A stretch of DNA of 64,000 nucleotides from Ramlibacter lithotrophicus (GCF_012184415.1 NZ_VTOX01000001.1:1-64000), one strand, 5' to 3'. Positions 1-9,859 are shown, counted from the first letter of the stretch. Notes: generated by a model from the sequence alone, not told the origin. A program made the numbers and translations.

Positions 1-1
1 A

Positions 2-127
2 GGCTGCCAGAATCGGCTGGAGATCAAATCGGCGCCCCGAGCGAGCATGACCGCGATGCAATTCCTGTTCGATCCAATCGCCCACTTCGCTGCGGCCGCG
101 AAGGCGGTTTTTGCACAGCCTCGTTAG
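2..127 (+). CDS. 3' end of an unidentified gene (partial)
   Basis: Reading frame open from the window edge to a TAG stop, 41 codons. The residues (ending MTAMQFLFDPIAHFAAAAKA then VFAQPR) have the composition of a normal protein tail, but no family is recognised. It ends 5 nt before the next start codon, which fits a co-transcribed pair. A second frame on the same strand is also open through this stretch, so the choice rests on the amino-acid composition and the position of the stop. Confidence 0.35.
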   Translation, partial: GCQNRLEIKSAPRASMTAMQFLFDPIAHFAAAAKAVFAQPR

Positions 128-132
128 ACCGC

Positions 133-390
133 ATGGACACCCTTGTTGGCACCGCGATAGAGGTTCTCCTGGCCATAACTGGCCGGTTCGCGGTTTGGTT
201 GTTCTCGCTCGGACGCTGGCGGGCGGAGTCGCTGGATGGTGAAGAGGGACGCATCTATGGAGCGGCCGGTGCTCTCTCGTTTATCCGTGAAGGCCGCCGT
301 GTGATTACAGCCACAGGGCAGCTCTTTGCCGGGATTTTGTTTTGCGTCTTTTTCGCGGGGTTGGGGATGCTGTATGCCGTCTTGGTCTGA
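133..390 (+). CDS. Small two-helix membrane protein, unknown function
   Basis: An 85-residue protein that I do not recognise. It has a hydrophobic segment near residues 5-27 and a second at about 62-85 that runs to the C-terminus, separated by a charged loop (GRWRAESLDGEEGR). This suggests two membrane-spanning helices with a short cytoplasmic link. No good Shine-Dalgarno sequence precedes the ATG. G+C and codon use look lower and less biased than in the genes after 1.1 kb, as in the next gene, so the block may have a different origin. It lies 41 nt upstream of the DUF6429-like gene on the same strand. Confidence 0.55.
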   Translation: MDTLVGTAIEVLLAITGRFAVWLFSLGRWRAESLDGEEGRIYGAAGALSFIREGRRVITATGQLFAGILFCVFFAGLGMLYAVLV

Positions 391-431
391 CAGATCCTTC
401 AACGCGCCGGTCAACTCCGTCGTCATGCGCC

Positions 432-905
432 ATGAGTGAAGGGGGCACAAGGCCGGAGAGCGAGTTCGCGGCGTACGTCGAGGCCGCAGAGGACCGCCTC
501 GCCCGCCGCGGGGGTCCTGTCGCGGAACGGTTGCGGGTCGCCTATGAGCAGGTGAAGTCACGCTTCGAGGATGATCTGGGGCAAGACCGGGATCTCACTG
601 TTTCTCGGGCCGCTGCCTTGATGCTCGTGGAAGCCGTCCTGCGCATGGCCGGGGTTGTCGCTGCCGAAGATGGGAATACTGGAACTTCCGTCATTGACGA
701 AATGGCTTTGATCGTTGCCGCGGAGACCCTCCACGACGAGGTACGGGTATGGAAGACGATCGACTACTCGATCACTGAACGCTGGCAGCAGCTTGGCTGG
801 ATAGAAGATCCACGCGGAAGTGCCAAGTCGCTCGTCCTGACTCCCGAAGGGCTTCGTCGAGTCCAAGCAGCCCGCGACAGGCTGGTGAAGGGACGTGCAG
901 CATGA
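432..905 (+). CDS. Hypothetical protein with DUF6429-like C-terminus
   Basis: A 157-residue soluble, mainly helical protein. The C-terminal third (about residues 95-150) has the look of a small winged-helix module: VWKTIDYSITERW, then a DPRGSAKSLVLTPEGLRRV turn-and-strand element. That resembles DUF6429 proteins as I remember them; this is inference, not a search. A longer reading from 342 is possible but would overlap the upstream gene by 49 nt, so the ATG at 432 is preferred although its ribosome site is weak. Codon use is less GC-biased than in the bulk of the window. Function unknown. Confidence 0.6.
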   Translation: MSEGGTRPESEFAAYVEAAEDRLARRGGPVAERLRVAYEQVKSRFEDDLGQDRDLTVSRAAALMLVEAVLRMAGVVAAEDGNTGTSVIDEMALIVAAETLHDEVRVWKTIDYSITERWQQLGWIEDPRGSAKSLVLTPEGLRRVQAARDRLVKGRAA

Positions 906-1017
906 GTGCTCGAAAGCGCAATTCCACTGGCACCCACTGGTGCTCAACTATGTTGGTCTCGCGTTCGGTGTCCGCCTCATGCTGGCGCTTCGCAGGGACA
1001 TGGGCGCGCGTTCGTGA
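895..1017 (+). CDS. Possible 40-residue membrane peptide (GTG start)
   Basis: A short frame starting at a GTG inside the 3' end of the preceding gene. It encodes a peptide with one convincing hydrophobic helix (LVLNYVGLAFGVRLMLAL) followed by a basic tail (RRDMGARS), a common layout for small inner-membrane proteins. The other two forward frames here are longer (ends at 1091 and 1162) but give Cys/Trp/Arg-rich sequences typical of non-coding frames. There is no strong ribosome site, and the 11-nt overlap suggests translational coupling if it is real. It could instead be the remnant of a longer lost gene. Confidence 0.25.
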   Translation: MQHECSKAQFHWHPLVLNYVGLAFGVRLMLALRRDMGARS

Positions 1018-1165
1018 GGTCAACGGATCATTCGATGCGCATACGCAGCGGCATTGCCGCCCGCGCCGACGGGATCCATGTCGCTGGATGAGGGAACAGC
1101 CTTCCGGCGGCGAGCTGTCCGGAAAGGATTTCCTATGGCCGCTTTTCGCGCGCAAGCGGTGAGCC

Positions 1166-1744
1166 ATGCCGAACCCATTGTTGCTTGAGCCGTCGCCCAC
1201 CTTGGCCACCGCGCGCCTGATCCTGCGCACGCCGGCGCCCGGCGACGGGCCGCAGGTGTTCGAGGCGGTGGCGGAATCGCTGCAGAACCTGCGCAGGTAC
1301 CTGGCATCCCTGCCTTGGGTGGCGGCCGAACCCTCCGTGGAGGCGTCCGAGATCTTCTGTCGCAACGCCCACGCGAATTTCCATGCGAGAAAGGACTTTC
1401 CGTACCTGATGCTCGAAGCGGACACCGCTCGCCTCGTCGGTGTGTGCGGGCTGCACCGGCCGGAATGGAACACACCGAAACTCGAGGTCGGCTACTGGTG
1501 CAGGACGTCGGCGCTCGGCAATGGCTACGTCACCGAAGCCGTGCAGGCCGTCTGCGCGCATGGGTTCGAGCGGCTGGCGGCCGCCAGGCTCGAGATCCTC
1601 GCGGACAGGGAGAACCTGCCGTCGCGTCGTGTCGCGGAACGCTGCGGGTTTGTCCTGGAGGGCACGCTGCGCTCGGAACGGCGCGACCCCCACGGCTCGC
1701 TGCGCGACACCTGTATCTATTCCCGGTTGCGGGACGAGCGCTGA
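1166..1744 (+). CDS. GNAT N-acetyltransferase, RimJ/RimL-like
   Basis: A 192-residue acetyl-CoA-dependent N-acetyltransferase of the GNAT fold. The opening LATARLILRTPAPGDG is the usual first strand of the RimJ/RimL group. The acetyl-CoA loop is at ALGNGYVTEAVQAV (about residues 115-128), followed by ARLEILADRENLPSRRVAER and CGF(V)LEGTLR, the standard asparagine/serine element and terminal strands. Family members acetylate ribosomal protein N-termini, antibiotics or small amines; the substrate here cannot be read from sequence. It stands alone, with unrelated genes on both sides. Confidence 0.85.
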   Translation: MPNPLLLEPSPTLATARLILRTPAPGDGPQVFEAVAESLQNLRRYLASLPWVAAEPSVEASEIFCRNAHANFHARKDFPYLMLEADTARLVGVCGLHRPEWNTPKLEVGYWCRTSALGNGYVTEAVQAVCAHGFERLAAARLEILADRENLPSRRVAERCGFVLEGTLRSERRDPHGSLRDTCIYSRLRDER

Positions 1745-1844
1745 GGGCAGCGCGATGACACGCCGGTCGGCCCGCACCGCGATGGGGATGGCGCAAGTCG
1801 GGTGGCGCGGCGCGCATCCGGATTGACGAGCGAGGTCTCCTTCG

Positions 1845-2336
1845 ATGCATGACACACGGGTCACGCTGAAACTCGCAGGCCGCGCGCTCGCCGCGTTCCT
1901 CGTCGGTATCCTGCTGGTCCGCGCCGTCCTGCTGGTGATCGCGCTGGTGGCGGCCGCGCCCGGGCTTCGCTCGCTCATCATGGGGATCAAGGCGTCCGGG
2001 CTGCCGCCACCTGAAACGTTCTACGTGCTCACCAATTTCCTGCCGGCACTGTTGTCCTCGTTCGTGGCCGGTTGGGCGATGTTCCGCTTCCTGCGCGGCA
2101 GCAGGTGGGTTCTGTGGGTCGCGGCCGCTGCACCCTGGGTGCTGCATGCCCTCGATCTCCATGTCGATCTCTGCCAGGGGACGGACGTCGCCTGTTTCGG
2201 CCCGTACGGTATCGCGGGGCTGGCCGTGGTGCCGCTCGCGCTGCTGCTGGCGGCGATGATTTCGAGGCCGCCGCGCGCCGGCGGACGATGGGATAGCGAA
2301 TTGCGGGAGCAGCACGGGGCGGCGCGACAGGCCTGA
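1845..2336 (+). CDS. Four-helix membrane protein, unknown function
   Basis: A 163-residue integral membrane protein. Hydrophobic segments lie at about residues 9-38, 59-83, 87-108 and 120-140, with short polar loops and a charged C-terminal tail (RWDSELREQHGAARQA). Two cysteines in the third loop (DLCQGTDVACFG) could form a disulfide if the loop is periplasmic. A GAGCGAGG ribosome-site-like sequence precedes the ATG. No family is recognised. It is convergent with the IclR gene, 27 nt apart, and appears monocistronic. Confidence 0.65.
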   Translation: MHDTRVTLKLAGRALAAFLVGILLVRAVLLVIALVAAAPGLRSLIMGIKASGLPPPETFYVLTNFLPALLSSFVAGWAMFRFLRGSRWVLWVAAAAPWVLHALDLHVDLCQGTDVACFGPYGIAGLAVVPLALLLAAMISRPPRAGGRWDSELREQHGAARQA

Positions 2337-2363
2337 CGCCGAGGGAGCGGCGGCCTTGGCCCG

Positions 2364-3158
2364 CTAGGTCTGTCCCAGCAGCCGCGAGATGGACTGCGCC
2401 GCCGCCAGCAGGGGCGGCAGCATCTTCTCCTGCATCTGGCGCGCGCTGGTGCGGTTCGCCTGGCCGCTGACGTTCAGGGCCGCGACGACGCGGCCGCCGC
2501 GGTTGGTGATCGGCGCCGCGATCGAGACCAACCCTTCTTCCAGTTCCTGGTTCACCTGGGCCCAGCCCTGGCGCCGCGCCTGCTGCACCTTGGCCAGCAG
2601 CGCCGCCGGATCGGTGATGGTGTGCCGCGTGTGCTGCACCAGCGGACCGGCCGCGAGGCGACGCATCACTTCTTCGTCGGGCAGTCCGGCCAGCAGCACC
2701 CGTCCCAGCGATGTGCAGCAGGCCGGCAGCCGCGAGCCGACGCCCAGCGCGATCTTCATGATCTTGCGCGTGGGGACGCGCAGCACGTAGACGATGTCGG
2801 TGCCGTCCAGCACGGCGGCGGAACACGATTCCTTGACCTGGTCCGCCAGCGCCTCCATCGCCGGTTCGGCCAGGTTCCACATCGGCATCGACGAGAGGTA
2901 GGCGAAGCCCAGGTCAAGGATGCGGGGCGTCAGCGCGAACGACTTGCCTTCGCTTTCCACGTAGCCGAGCGTCTGCAGGGTCAGCAGGATGCGGCGCGCG
3001 CCGGCGCGGGTGAGCCCGGTGGCGGTGGCCACCTCGGTCAGCGTCTGGCGCGGTGCCGCGCCGCTGAACGAGCGGATCACGTCGAGGCCGCGCGCGAACG
3101 ACTGGACGTAGCTGTCGCCGGGCTTGAGGGGGGCGTCCTGGGTTGCCGGGGGTGGCAT
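2364..3158 (-). CDS. IclR-family regulator, PcaR/PobR-like
   Basis: A 264-residue regulator with an N-terminal winged helix-turn-helix (about residues 15-80, YVQSFARGLDVIRSFSG and TRAGARRILLTLQTLGYV) and a C-terminal effector domain (about 100-260). The TPRILDLGFAYLSSMPMWNL stretch is typical of the PcaR/PcaU/PobR branch that responds to beta-ketoadipate or hydroxybenzoates. The gene is divergent from the CoA-transferase/thiolase operon across a 108-bp gap holding a perfect palindrome, so it very probably controls that operon and itself. The identity of the inducer is inference from the target genes. Confidence 0.88.
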   Translation of the reverse strand: MPPPATQDAPLKPGDSYVQSFARGLDVIRSFSGAAPRQTLTEVATATGLTRAGARRILLTLQTLGYVESEGKSFALTPRILDLGFAYLSSMPMWNLAEPAMEALADQVKESCSAAVLDGTDIVYVLRVPTRKIMKIALGVGSRLPACCTSLGRVLLAGLPDEEVMRRLAAGPLVQHTRHTITDPAALLAKVQQARRQGWAQVNQELEEGLVSIAAPITNRGGRVVAALNVSGQANRTSARQMQEKMLPPLLAAAQSISRLLGQT

Positions 3159-3179
3159 TTGCTCTTAGAATTCAATACG

Positions 3180-3193
3180 CGAACAATTGTTCG
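3180..3193. promoter_or_regulatory. 14-bp perfect palindrome, probable IclR operator
   Basis: CGAACAATTGTTCG reads identically on both strands. It sits in the middle of the 108-bp gap between the divergent IclR gene and the pcaI-like gene. A partial second half-site (AGAACAAATG) follows at 3199-3208. IclR proteins bind such palindromes next to divergent promoters; the link to this IclR protein is inferred from position. Confidence 0.55.
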
Positions 3194-3266
3194 GTATTAG
3201 AACAAATGTCCCGCAATCCTGGCAAGTGCCGCGCGGCGGCGCCGGCCATCCAAAGGAACCATCCCG

Positions 3267-3968
3267 ATGATCGACAAGATCGCGGCCTCGATCGACGAGG
3301 CGCTGCAGGACGTGCCGGACGGCGCGACGGTGATGATCGGCGGCTTCGGCACCGCCGGCATTCCCAATGAACTGATCGAGGGCCTCATCCGCCAGGGCGC
3401 CCGCGACCTCACCATCGTCAACAACAACGCCGGCAACGGCGACCATGGCCTGGCCGCGCTGCTCAAGACCGGGCGCGTGCGCAAGGTCATCTGCAGCTTC
3501 CCGCGGCAGGTGGACAGCCATGTGTTCGACGAGCTGTATCGCAGCGGCAAGCTGGAACTCGAACTGGTGCCGCAAGGCAACCTCGCCGAGCGCATCCGCG
3601 CCGCCGGCGCCGGCATCGGCGCGTTCTTCTGTCCGACGGCGTTCGGCACCGAACTCGCCAAGGGCAAGGAGACGCGCGAGATCGGCGGCAGGCAGTACGT
3701 GCTGGAGTACCCGATCCACGCGGAGCTCGCGCTGATCAAGGCGGAGGCGGGCGACCGCTGGGGCAACCTGGTGTATCGCATGTCGGCGCGCAACTTCGGC
3801 CCGGTGATGGCCACAGCGGCGAAGAAGACCGTGGCCACGGTGCACCGCATCGTCGAACTCGGCGAACTGGATCCGGAGGCGATCGTCACTCCCGGCATCT
3901 TCGTCAACAAGATCGTGAAGATCGAGCGCGTCGCCACGAAGGCGGGCGGATTCAGGAAGGCAGCGTGA
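3267..3968 (+). CDS. pcaI: 3-oxoacid (3-oxoadipate) CoA-transferase, subunit A
   Basis: A 233-residue alpha subunit of a family I CoA-transferase. It moves CoA from succinyl-CoA to a 3-oxoacid, classically 3-oxoadipate in protocatechuate/catechol breakdown. GGFGTAGIPNELIEGL near residue 28 and the NNNAGNGDHGLAALL stretch are standard for PcaI. It overlaps the subunit B gene (TGATG junction), as usual for the obligate alpha2beta2 enzyme. An ATCCAAAGGAACC ribosome site precedes the ATG. A ScoA or AtoD-type role in ketone-body use cannot be excluded, but the PcaF-like thiolase and PcaR-like regulator beside it favour the beta-ketoadipate pathway. Confidence 0.88.
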   Translation: MIDKIAASIDEALQDVPDGATVMIGGFGTAGIPNELIEGLIRQGARDLTIVNNNAGNGDHGLAALLKTGRVRKVICSFPRQVDSHVFDELYRSGKLELELVPQGNLAERIRAAGAGIGAFFCPTAFGTELAKGKETREIGGRQYVLEYPIHAELALIKAEAGDRWGNLVYRMSARNFGPVMATAAKKTVATVHRIVELGELDPEAIVTPGIFVNKIVKIERVATKAGGFRKAA

Positions 3969-4612
3969 TGGGGTACCAGAAGCGCACCAAAGAACAGCTG
4001 GCCGCGCGCATCGCGCAGGACATCCCGGACGGCGCGTACGTCAACCTGGGCATCGGCATGCCCACCCACGTGGCCAACCACATCCCGGCCGGCCGCGAGG
4101 TGATCCTGCACAGCGAGAACGGCATCCTGGGCATGGGCCCGGCGCCGGCCGAGGGCCAGGAAGACTACGACCTGATCAACGCCGGCAAGCAGCCGGTGAG
4201 CCTGCTGGCCGGCGGCGCGTTCTTCCACCACGCCGACAGCTTCGCGATGATGCGCGGCGGCCACCTGGACATCTGCGTGCTGGGCGCCTTCCAGGTTTCG
4301 GCCACTGGCGACCTCGCCAACTGGAGCACCGGCGAGCCGGGCGCGATCCCCGCCGTGGGCGGCGCGATGGACCTTGCGATCGGCGCCAAGCAGACCTGGG
4401 TGATGATGGACCTGCTCACCAAGAAGGGCGAGAGCAAGGTCGTCGAGCGCTGCACCTATCCGCTGACCGGCATCGCCTGCGTCAAGCGCATCTACACCGA
4501 GCTGTGCACGCTCGCCTGCACGCCGCAGGGCCTGAGGCTCATCGACGCGGTCGAGGGCCTGAACCACGCCGAACTCGAACGGCTGGTCGGCCTGCCGATC
4601 GCCGCCGCCTGA
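3968..4612 (+). CDS. pcaJ: 3-oxoacid (3-oxoadipate) CoA-transferase, subunit B
   Basis: A 214-residue beta subunit carrying the catalytic glutamate of the CoA-transferase in the motif HSENGILG (E50), which forms the enzyme-CoA thioester. GGAMDLAIGAKQTWVMM and the CTYPLTG stretch are conserved in PcaJ/ScoB. The ATG at 3968 is preferred to the GTG one codon earlier. It shares its first base with the last base of the subunit A stop, so translation is probably coupled. With subunit A and the following thiolase it forms the last two steps of the beta-ketoadipate pathway. Confidence 0.9.
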   Translation: MGYQKRTKEQLAARIAQDIPDGAYVNLGIGMPTHVANHIPAGREVILHSENGILGMGPAPAEGQEDYDLINAGKQPVSLLAGGAFFHHADSFAMMRGGHLDICVLGAFQVSATGDLANWSTGEPGAIPAVGGAMDLAIGAKQTWVMMDLLTKKGESKVVERCTYPLTGIACVKRIYTELCTLACTPQGLRLIDAVEGLNHAELERLVGLPIAAA

Positions 4613-4630
4613 CCCCTCCGGAGAACTTTC

Positions 4631-5836
<1,206 letters not shown>

Positions 5837-5840
5837 GGCG

Positions 5841-6569
5841 ATGGGCAAGCAGGAAATCACCCTGGTCACCGGCGGCAGCGCGGGCATCGGCCGCGCCATC
5901 TGCGAGGCGCTGCTGGCGCAGGGCCGCAGCGTGGTGAACGTCGACTACCGGCTGCCGGAGTGGAGCCACCCGGCGCTCACCTCGCTGCAGGCCGACCTGA
6001 CGGACGAGGCGCAGACACGCGAGCGCGGCGCCGAGATCGCGGAGCGATTCGCGATCACTGCGCTGGTCAACAACGCCGGCGCCACGCGGCCGGGCACCAT
6101 TGACACGCAGACGGTCGCCGACCTCGACTACGTCGTGGCGCTGCATTTCCGCGCGACCATGCTGCTCACGCAGGCGGCGCTGCCCGGCTTGCGCGCCTGC
6201 GGCCACGGGCGCATCGTCAACATCGCGTCGCGCGCCGCGCTGGGCAAGACCGAGCGCATCGCCTATTCGGCCACCAAGGCGGGCCTGGTCGGCATGACCC
6301 GCACCATGGCCATGGAACTGGGTGGCGACGGGATCACCGTCAACGCGGTGGCCCCGGGGCCGATCGCCACGGAACTGTTCATGAAGAGCAATCCGCCGGA
6401 CGCACCGCGAACCCGCAAGATCATCGACAGCATCGTCGTCAAGCGCATCGGCCAGCCCGATGACGTGGCCCGCGCGGCGCTGTTCTTCCTGTCGCCGGAC
6501 AACGGCTTCGTCACCGGGCAGGTGCTGTACGTCTGCGGTGGCACCACGCTGGGCCTCGCGCCCGTCTGA
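5841..6569 (+). CDS. SDR-family NAD(P)-dependent oxidoreductase
   Basis: A 242-residue classical short-chain dehydrogenase. The Rossmann cofactor motif is TGGSAGIG (residues 10-17), followed by NNAG at about 75-78, the catalytic serine in NIASRAALG, and YSATK with catalytic Tyr and Lys. The C-terminus ends in a typical SDR tail ([17 protein letters not shown]). It begins 4 nt after the thiolase stop, so it is co-transcribed with the pca-like genes. The substrate is unknown; a hydroxy- or hydroxyacyl-CoA intermediate of the same pathway is a reasonable guess. Confidence 0.85.
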   Translation: MGKQEITLVTGGSAGIGRAICEALLAQGRSVVNVDYRLPEWSHPALTSLQADLTDEAQTRERGAEIAERFAITALVNNAGATRPGTIDTQTVADLDYVVALHFRATMLLTQAALPGLRACGHGRIVNIASRAALGKTERIAYSATKAGLVGMTRTMAMELGGDGITVNAVAPGPIATELFMKSNPPDAPRTRKIIDSIVVKRIGQPDDVARAALFFLSPDNGFVTGQVLYVCGGTTLGLAPV

Positions 6570-6609
6570 CGGCCGTTCCCTTTCTCCAACCATCGCCAAA
6601 GGATCCTCC

Positions 6610-7614
6610 ATGAAGCGAATCTCCGGTTCCCGCCGCGCGTTCACCGCCGGCACCCTCTCGCTGGCCGCCGTGCTGGCCGGCGGCCTCGTCGCTGCCACGC
6701 CCGCCGCCGCGCAGAACTATCCGAGCAAGCCGATCACGATCGTCGTGCCGTTCCCGGCCGGCGGCACCACCGACATCCTGGCCCGCATCGTCGGCCAGGG
6801 CCTGTCCAAGGAGCTGGGGCAGCCGGTGGTGATCGACAACCGCGGCGGCGCCGGCGGCAACATCGGCGGTGCGCTGGCCGCGAAGGCCCCGGCCGACGGC
6901 TACACGCTGTTCATGGGCACGGTGGGGACGAACGCGATCAACGCGGCGCTGTACAAGAAGATGCCGTTCGACCACATCAAGGACTTCCAGCCGCTGTCCC
7001 GCGTGGCGATGGTGCCCAACCTGCTGGTGGCGCATCCCGCGCAGCCGTTCAAGACCGTGAAGGAACTGATCGCCTACGCGAAGGCCAATCCCGGCAAGCT
7101 GAACTTCGCTTCGTCCGGCAACGGCACCTCGATCCACCTGTCGGGCGAGCTGTTCAAGACCATGGCCGGCGTGGACATGGTCCACGTGCCGTACAAGGGC
7201 AGCGCTCCCGCCGTCACCGACCTGATCGGCGGCCAGGTCGCCATCATGTTCGACAACATGCCGTCGGCGATCCAGCACGTGCGCACCGGCAAGCTCAAGC
7301 CGATCGCCGTGACCACGGCCAAGCGCTCGCCCGAGCTGCCCGACGTGCCGACCATCGCCGAAGCGGGTGTCCCCGGCTACGACGCCACCTCCTGGTTCGG
7401 CCTGTTCACGACGGCCGGCACGCCGGCGCCGGTGGTCGCGAAGGTGCACGGCGCCCTGATGAAGGTGCTGGCGGACGCCGAAGTGAAGAAGCAGATCGCC
7501 GGCCAGGGCGGCGAGCCGATTGCCGAGAAGCCGGAACAGTTTGCCCAGTTCATCGCCGCGGAAACGGCGAAATGGGCCAAGGTGGTGAAGGCCTCGGGCG
7601 CGTCGCTCGACTGA
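6610..7614 (+). CDS. Bug/TctC-type periplasmic solute receptor
   Basis: A 334-residue exported binding protein of the Bug (Bordetella uptake gene, TctC) family. An N-terminal signal (about 1-33, basic RRAF then a long hydrophobic run ending ATPAAAQ) precedes the family opening [19 protein letters not shown]. The [10 protein letters not shown] and [19 protein letters not shown] segments are family hallmarks. Bug proteins bind carboxylates, aromatic acids or amides, often without a dedicated TctAB membrane component nearby, as is the case here. Being last in the pca-like operon, its ligand is probably the operon's substrate, but that is inference. Confidence 0.9.
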   Translation: MKRISGSRRAFTAGTLSLAAVLAGGLVAATPAAAQNYPSKPITIVVPFPAGGTTDILARIVGQGLSKELGQPVVIDNRGGAGGNIGGALAAKAPADGYTLFMGTVGTNAINAALYKKMPFDHIKDFQPLSRVAMVPNLLVAHPAQPFKTVKELIAYAKANPGKLNFASSGNGTSIHLSGELFKTMAGVDMVHVPYKGSAPAVTDLIGGQVAIMFDNMPSAIQHVRTGKLKPIAVTTAKRSPELPDVPTIAEAGVPGYDATSWFGLFTTAGTPAPVVAKVHGALMKVLADAEVKKQIAGQGGEPIAEKPEQFAQFIAAETAKWAKVVKASGASLD

Positions 7615-7630
7615 ACGTCCAGCCGGCGGG

Positions 7631-7655
7631 AGAAGCGGCTCAGGCTGCCGCTTCT
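7631..7655. terminator. Stem-loop between convergent genes
   Basis: A perfect 9-bp stem (AGAAGCGGC / GCCGCTTCT) closes a 7-nt loop between the Bug gene and the convergent PLC gene. It has no long T tract, as is common in GC-rich genomes. A bidirectional transcription-stop role is inferred from position. Confidence 0.5.
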
Positions 7656-7692
7656 TCCTGCACCGTCCCGCCGGTCCGCCGGCGGCGGCGAG

Positions 7693-9639
7693 TCACTTGT
7701 TCAGCCGCCGGACCGCGTCCACGAAATCGTCGCTGACGGCGTCCTGGATCACGATGTTGAGCTTGCCGGAGCGCCAGCCGGGCAGCCAGCCCAGCATCTC
7801 GGCGTTCACCTGTTCGGCCAGTTCGACCAGCGTGCCAGGCGTGTTGGTCGCATCGAGGTACGTCTGGTTGAAGTCGGCCAGCTTCTTCCTGGCGTCTGAA
7901 AGTGCGGTATTCGCGTTGCCGAGGGCCGAACTCTCCGTCGACTTGGTCGCCTCGTAGCCAGAGATCAATCCGTTGGCGATGGCGATCTGTCCTTCGCGCC
8001 ACTTGCGGCCAGGATAGTCCCAGAAGTACGGGTGGTCGTCGATCCAGTCCTGGAGTTCCTGGATGTGATTGCGGTTCTCCCGGATCTTCTGGTCGAGCCA
8101 CGCGATGTCCCCCTGGCGGCTGCTGATCGCGCTTTCCAGGCCCGCGATCTTCTCGTTCGCGGCTCGCACGATTTCCGTCATGACCTCCTCCGGCGTTTCC
8201 AGCGAGAAGAACACCCGCGAGTAATACGCCACGTCCGGCGTCGCGATCGTCTGGAGCACGAAGAAGCTGCCGTCGGACAGCAGCGGGCGATCGTTGCGCA
8301 ACCGGTCTTCCAGCACCGTCTTCACCTCGGCCGTCGTCGGCTTGTTCGGCCACCACTTCGTGCCGCCGGGCGTCCCGTAACGCCACAGTTTCGGGTCGGC
8401 GGCGGCATGGTCGTCCTGATAGATGCAGACCACCTGCCACCCGTTGCCCTGGATGCCGCCGACGGTGTACTGGTTGGCCTTCGGATTGGCGGCGCCGGCT
8501 TCGGCCGGACGAGGCACCAGCCGACCTTCGAACGCCGTGTTGATGCGCGCCATGAGGGTCGCGTGATGCGCGTCCGACATCGCCGTGAAATGGCTGATGT
8601 CGAGGATCACCACTTCCTTGGGATGTGCCGCCAGGAACCTCGCGACGTCGTCGATCATGTTCAGGATGCTGCCGCCGTACAGCGAGTGCACGATGAGCAG
8701 GTCGTCGCCGTTTCCGTTGTCGGCCGCTCCCGGCCGCAGGTCGAAATACCGGACGCCGGTATTCAGTTGCTCGGTGATGGACCTGCTTTGGGCCCGGGCG
8801 AAGCGGGCCATGAAGGTGTTGACCTGTGGGGCGAGCGTCGCGTTGGCGAGCAGCATCTTCTTGAAATCCGGCAGCTGGTCGAGCGGCAGGTCAGGCGAGA
8901 ACGGCGCGCCGTCGGCAATGGAGTACGTGCCGGCGTCATGGCTTCCCGGGATCGCCAGTTTCGTGAGCGGGATGTCGCGCAGGGTGTCCGACATCTCCGT
9001 CATCCAGTACGCGAACGGCATTCCCCCGGGACTGAGCGCCCACCGCTCCGCGTCCTCGAACCTCATCTCGGCCTCCCTGGATGCGGGTTGGCCCGCATCG
9101 CGGGTCGAGAGGAAGGTAGTGCACCCCTGGCAGCCCCACATCTGGGTGATGATCATGTGGGCGCCGAAGGTCACGTTCGCGGTCGACTTCAGGTTCGACG
9201 CGTCCTGGAATTTCATGTCGGTCCAGAACGGAGGCAGCCAGGCCGACGCGTTGTTTCCCCAATCCGGGACGAAGTAGCCCTGCCAATGCGGTGAATAGAG
9301 CCGCACCGGGGCGTTGAACGTGACCGTCGCCGTCGAGTTCGGGTCATCGGCGTTGATGATCTTCCACCGCTCGGTGGTCTGGCATTGCGGGACTGTCGTC
9401 ACCACCGGAAAGGCGGAACCGCTTTCCCTGGCCGCCAGACAGAGGTCCCACCGGACGGACCTGATCTGCACCTCATCGCCGTAGTGCAATTCAGGCGTGG
9501 AATTCCTCGCCGCCCCTCCGAGCAGCGGTCCGCCCGATCCGGGCAACCCGGATTCGGGTTCTGCTTCGTTGGCTCCGCCGCACGCGGCGAGCATCAGGAC
9601 CATCACCGCCGACAGCACGGCCCACAGGTGCTTGTTCAT
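7693..9639 (-). CDS. PI-PLC X-domain lipoprotein with coiled-coil insert
   Basis: A 648-residue predicted lipoprotein. The signal peptide MNKHLWAVLSAVMVLMLAAC puts the lipidated cysteine at C20, which is why this start is chosen over a longer reading. Residues about 50-200 form a Trp/Cys-rich all-beta region like a trefoil or fascin-type carbohydrate/lipid-binding module. The PI-PLC X domain starts at about 225: LAIPGSHDAGTYS gives H234, GVRYFDLRPG follows, and VHSLYGG gives H318, matching the two catalytic histidines of bacterial PI-PLCs. Between about 483 and 594 a long polar helical stretch interrupts the domain before its last strand (KLNIVIQDAVSDDF). The likely action is cleavage of a glycero- or inositol-phosphate bond outside the inner membrane. 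The 220 bp upstream hold no gene. Confidence 0.8.
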   Translation of the reverse strand: MNKHLWAVLSAVMVLMLAACGGANEAEPESGLPGSGGPLLGGAARNSTPELHYGDEVQIRSVRWDLCLAARESGSAFPVVTTVPQCQTTERWKIINADDPNSTATVTFNAPVRLYSPHWQGYFVPDWGNNASAWLPPFWTDMKFQDASNLKSTANVTFGAHMIITQMWGCQGCTTFLSTRDAGQPASREAEMRFEDAERWALSPGGMPFAYWMTEMSDTLRDIPLTKLAIPGSHDAGTYSIADGAPFSPDLPLDQLPDFKKMLLANATLAPQVNTFMARFARAQSRSITEQLNTGVRYFDLRPGAADNGNGDDLLIVHSLYGGSILNMIDDVARFLAAHPKEVVILDISHFTAMSDAHHATLMARINTAFEGRLVPRPAEAGAANPKANQYTVGGIQGNGWQVVCIYQDDHAAADPKLWRYGTPGGTKWWPNKPTTAEVKTVLEDRLRNDRPLLSDGSFFVLQTIATPDVAYYSRVFFSLETPEEVMTEIVRAANEKIAGLESAISSRQGDIAWLDQKIRENRNHIQELQDWIDDHPYFWDYPGRKWREGQIAIANGLISGYEATKSTESSALGNANTALSDARKKLADFNQTYLDATNTPGTLVELAEQVNAEMLGWLPGWRSGKLNIVIQDAVSDDFVDAVRRLNK

Positions 9640-9859
9640 CTGCGCACTTTCGTTGGAAGAAACGGCCGCCACGCGGGCGCGGGGTCTGCAGCCGCCCGAC
9701 GACTCGTGGATCGCGGGCAGGCGTGCCAACAGTAGGCGTGGGCTTGCGCATGCACCTTGACGCCCATCAAGGTTGAGCAGACCGACCGCCCGGTACGCGA
9801 AGAACCGTGCCCGAGCTGCCCGACGTGCCGCGCGGGGCTTTCTTTCGTCCGCCGGCCCC

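Noticed and set aside
902..1162. An 86-codon plus-strand frame starting at an ATGA overlap
   Set aside because: The translation is rich in Cys, Trp and Arg and has no secondary-structure pattern. A different frame over the first part reads as a membrane helix, so this one is not supported.
8032..9294. A 420-codon plus-strand frame opposite the PLC lipoprotein gene
   Set aside because: Its translation is Arg/Val/Asp-rich without motifs; the minus strand encodes a lipoprotein signal and the PLC-X motif.
9809..9830. 22-bp identity to 7329-7350 inside the first Bug gene (both encode PELPDVP in one frame)
   Set aside because: The similarity stops at both edges and no flanking Bug sequence is found, so there is no evidence for a gene remnant. 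ELPDVP codons are strongly biased in this genome, so chance or a tiny conversion tract is enough.
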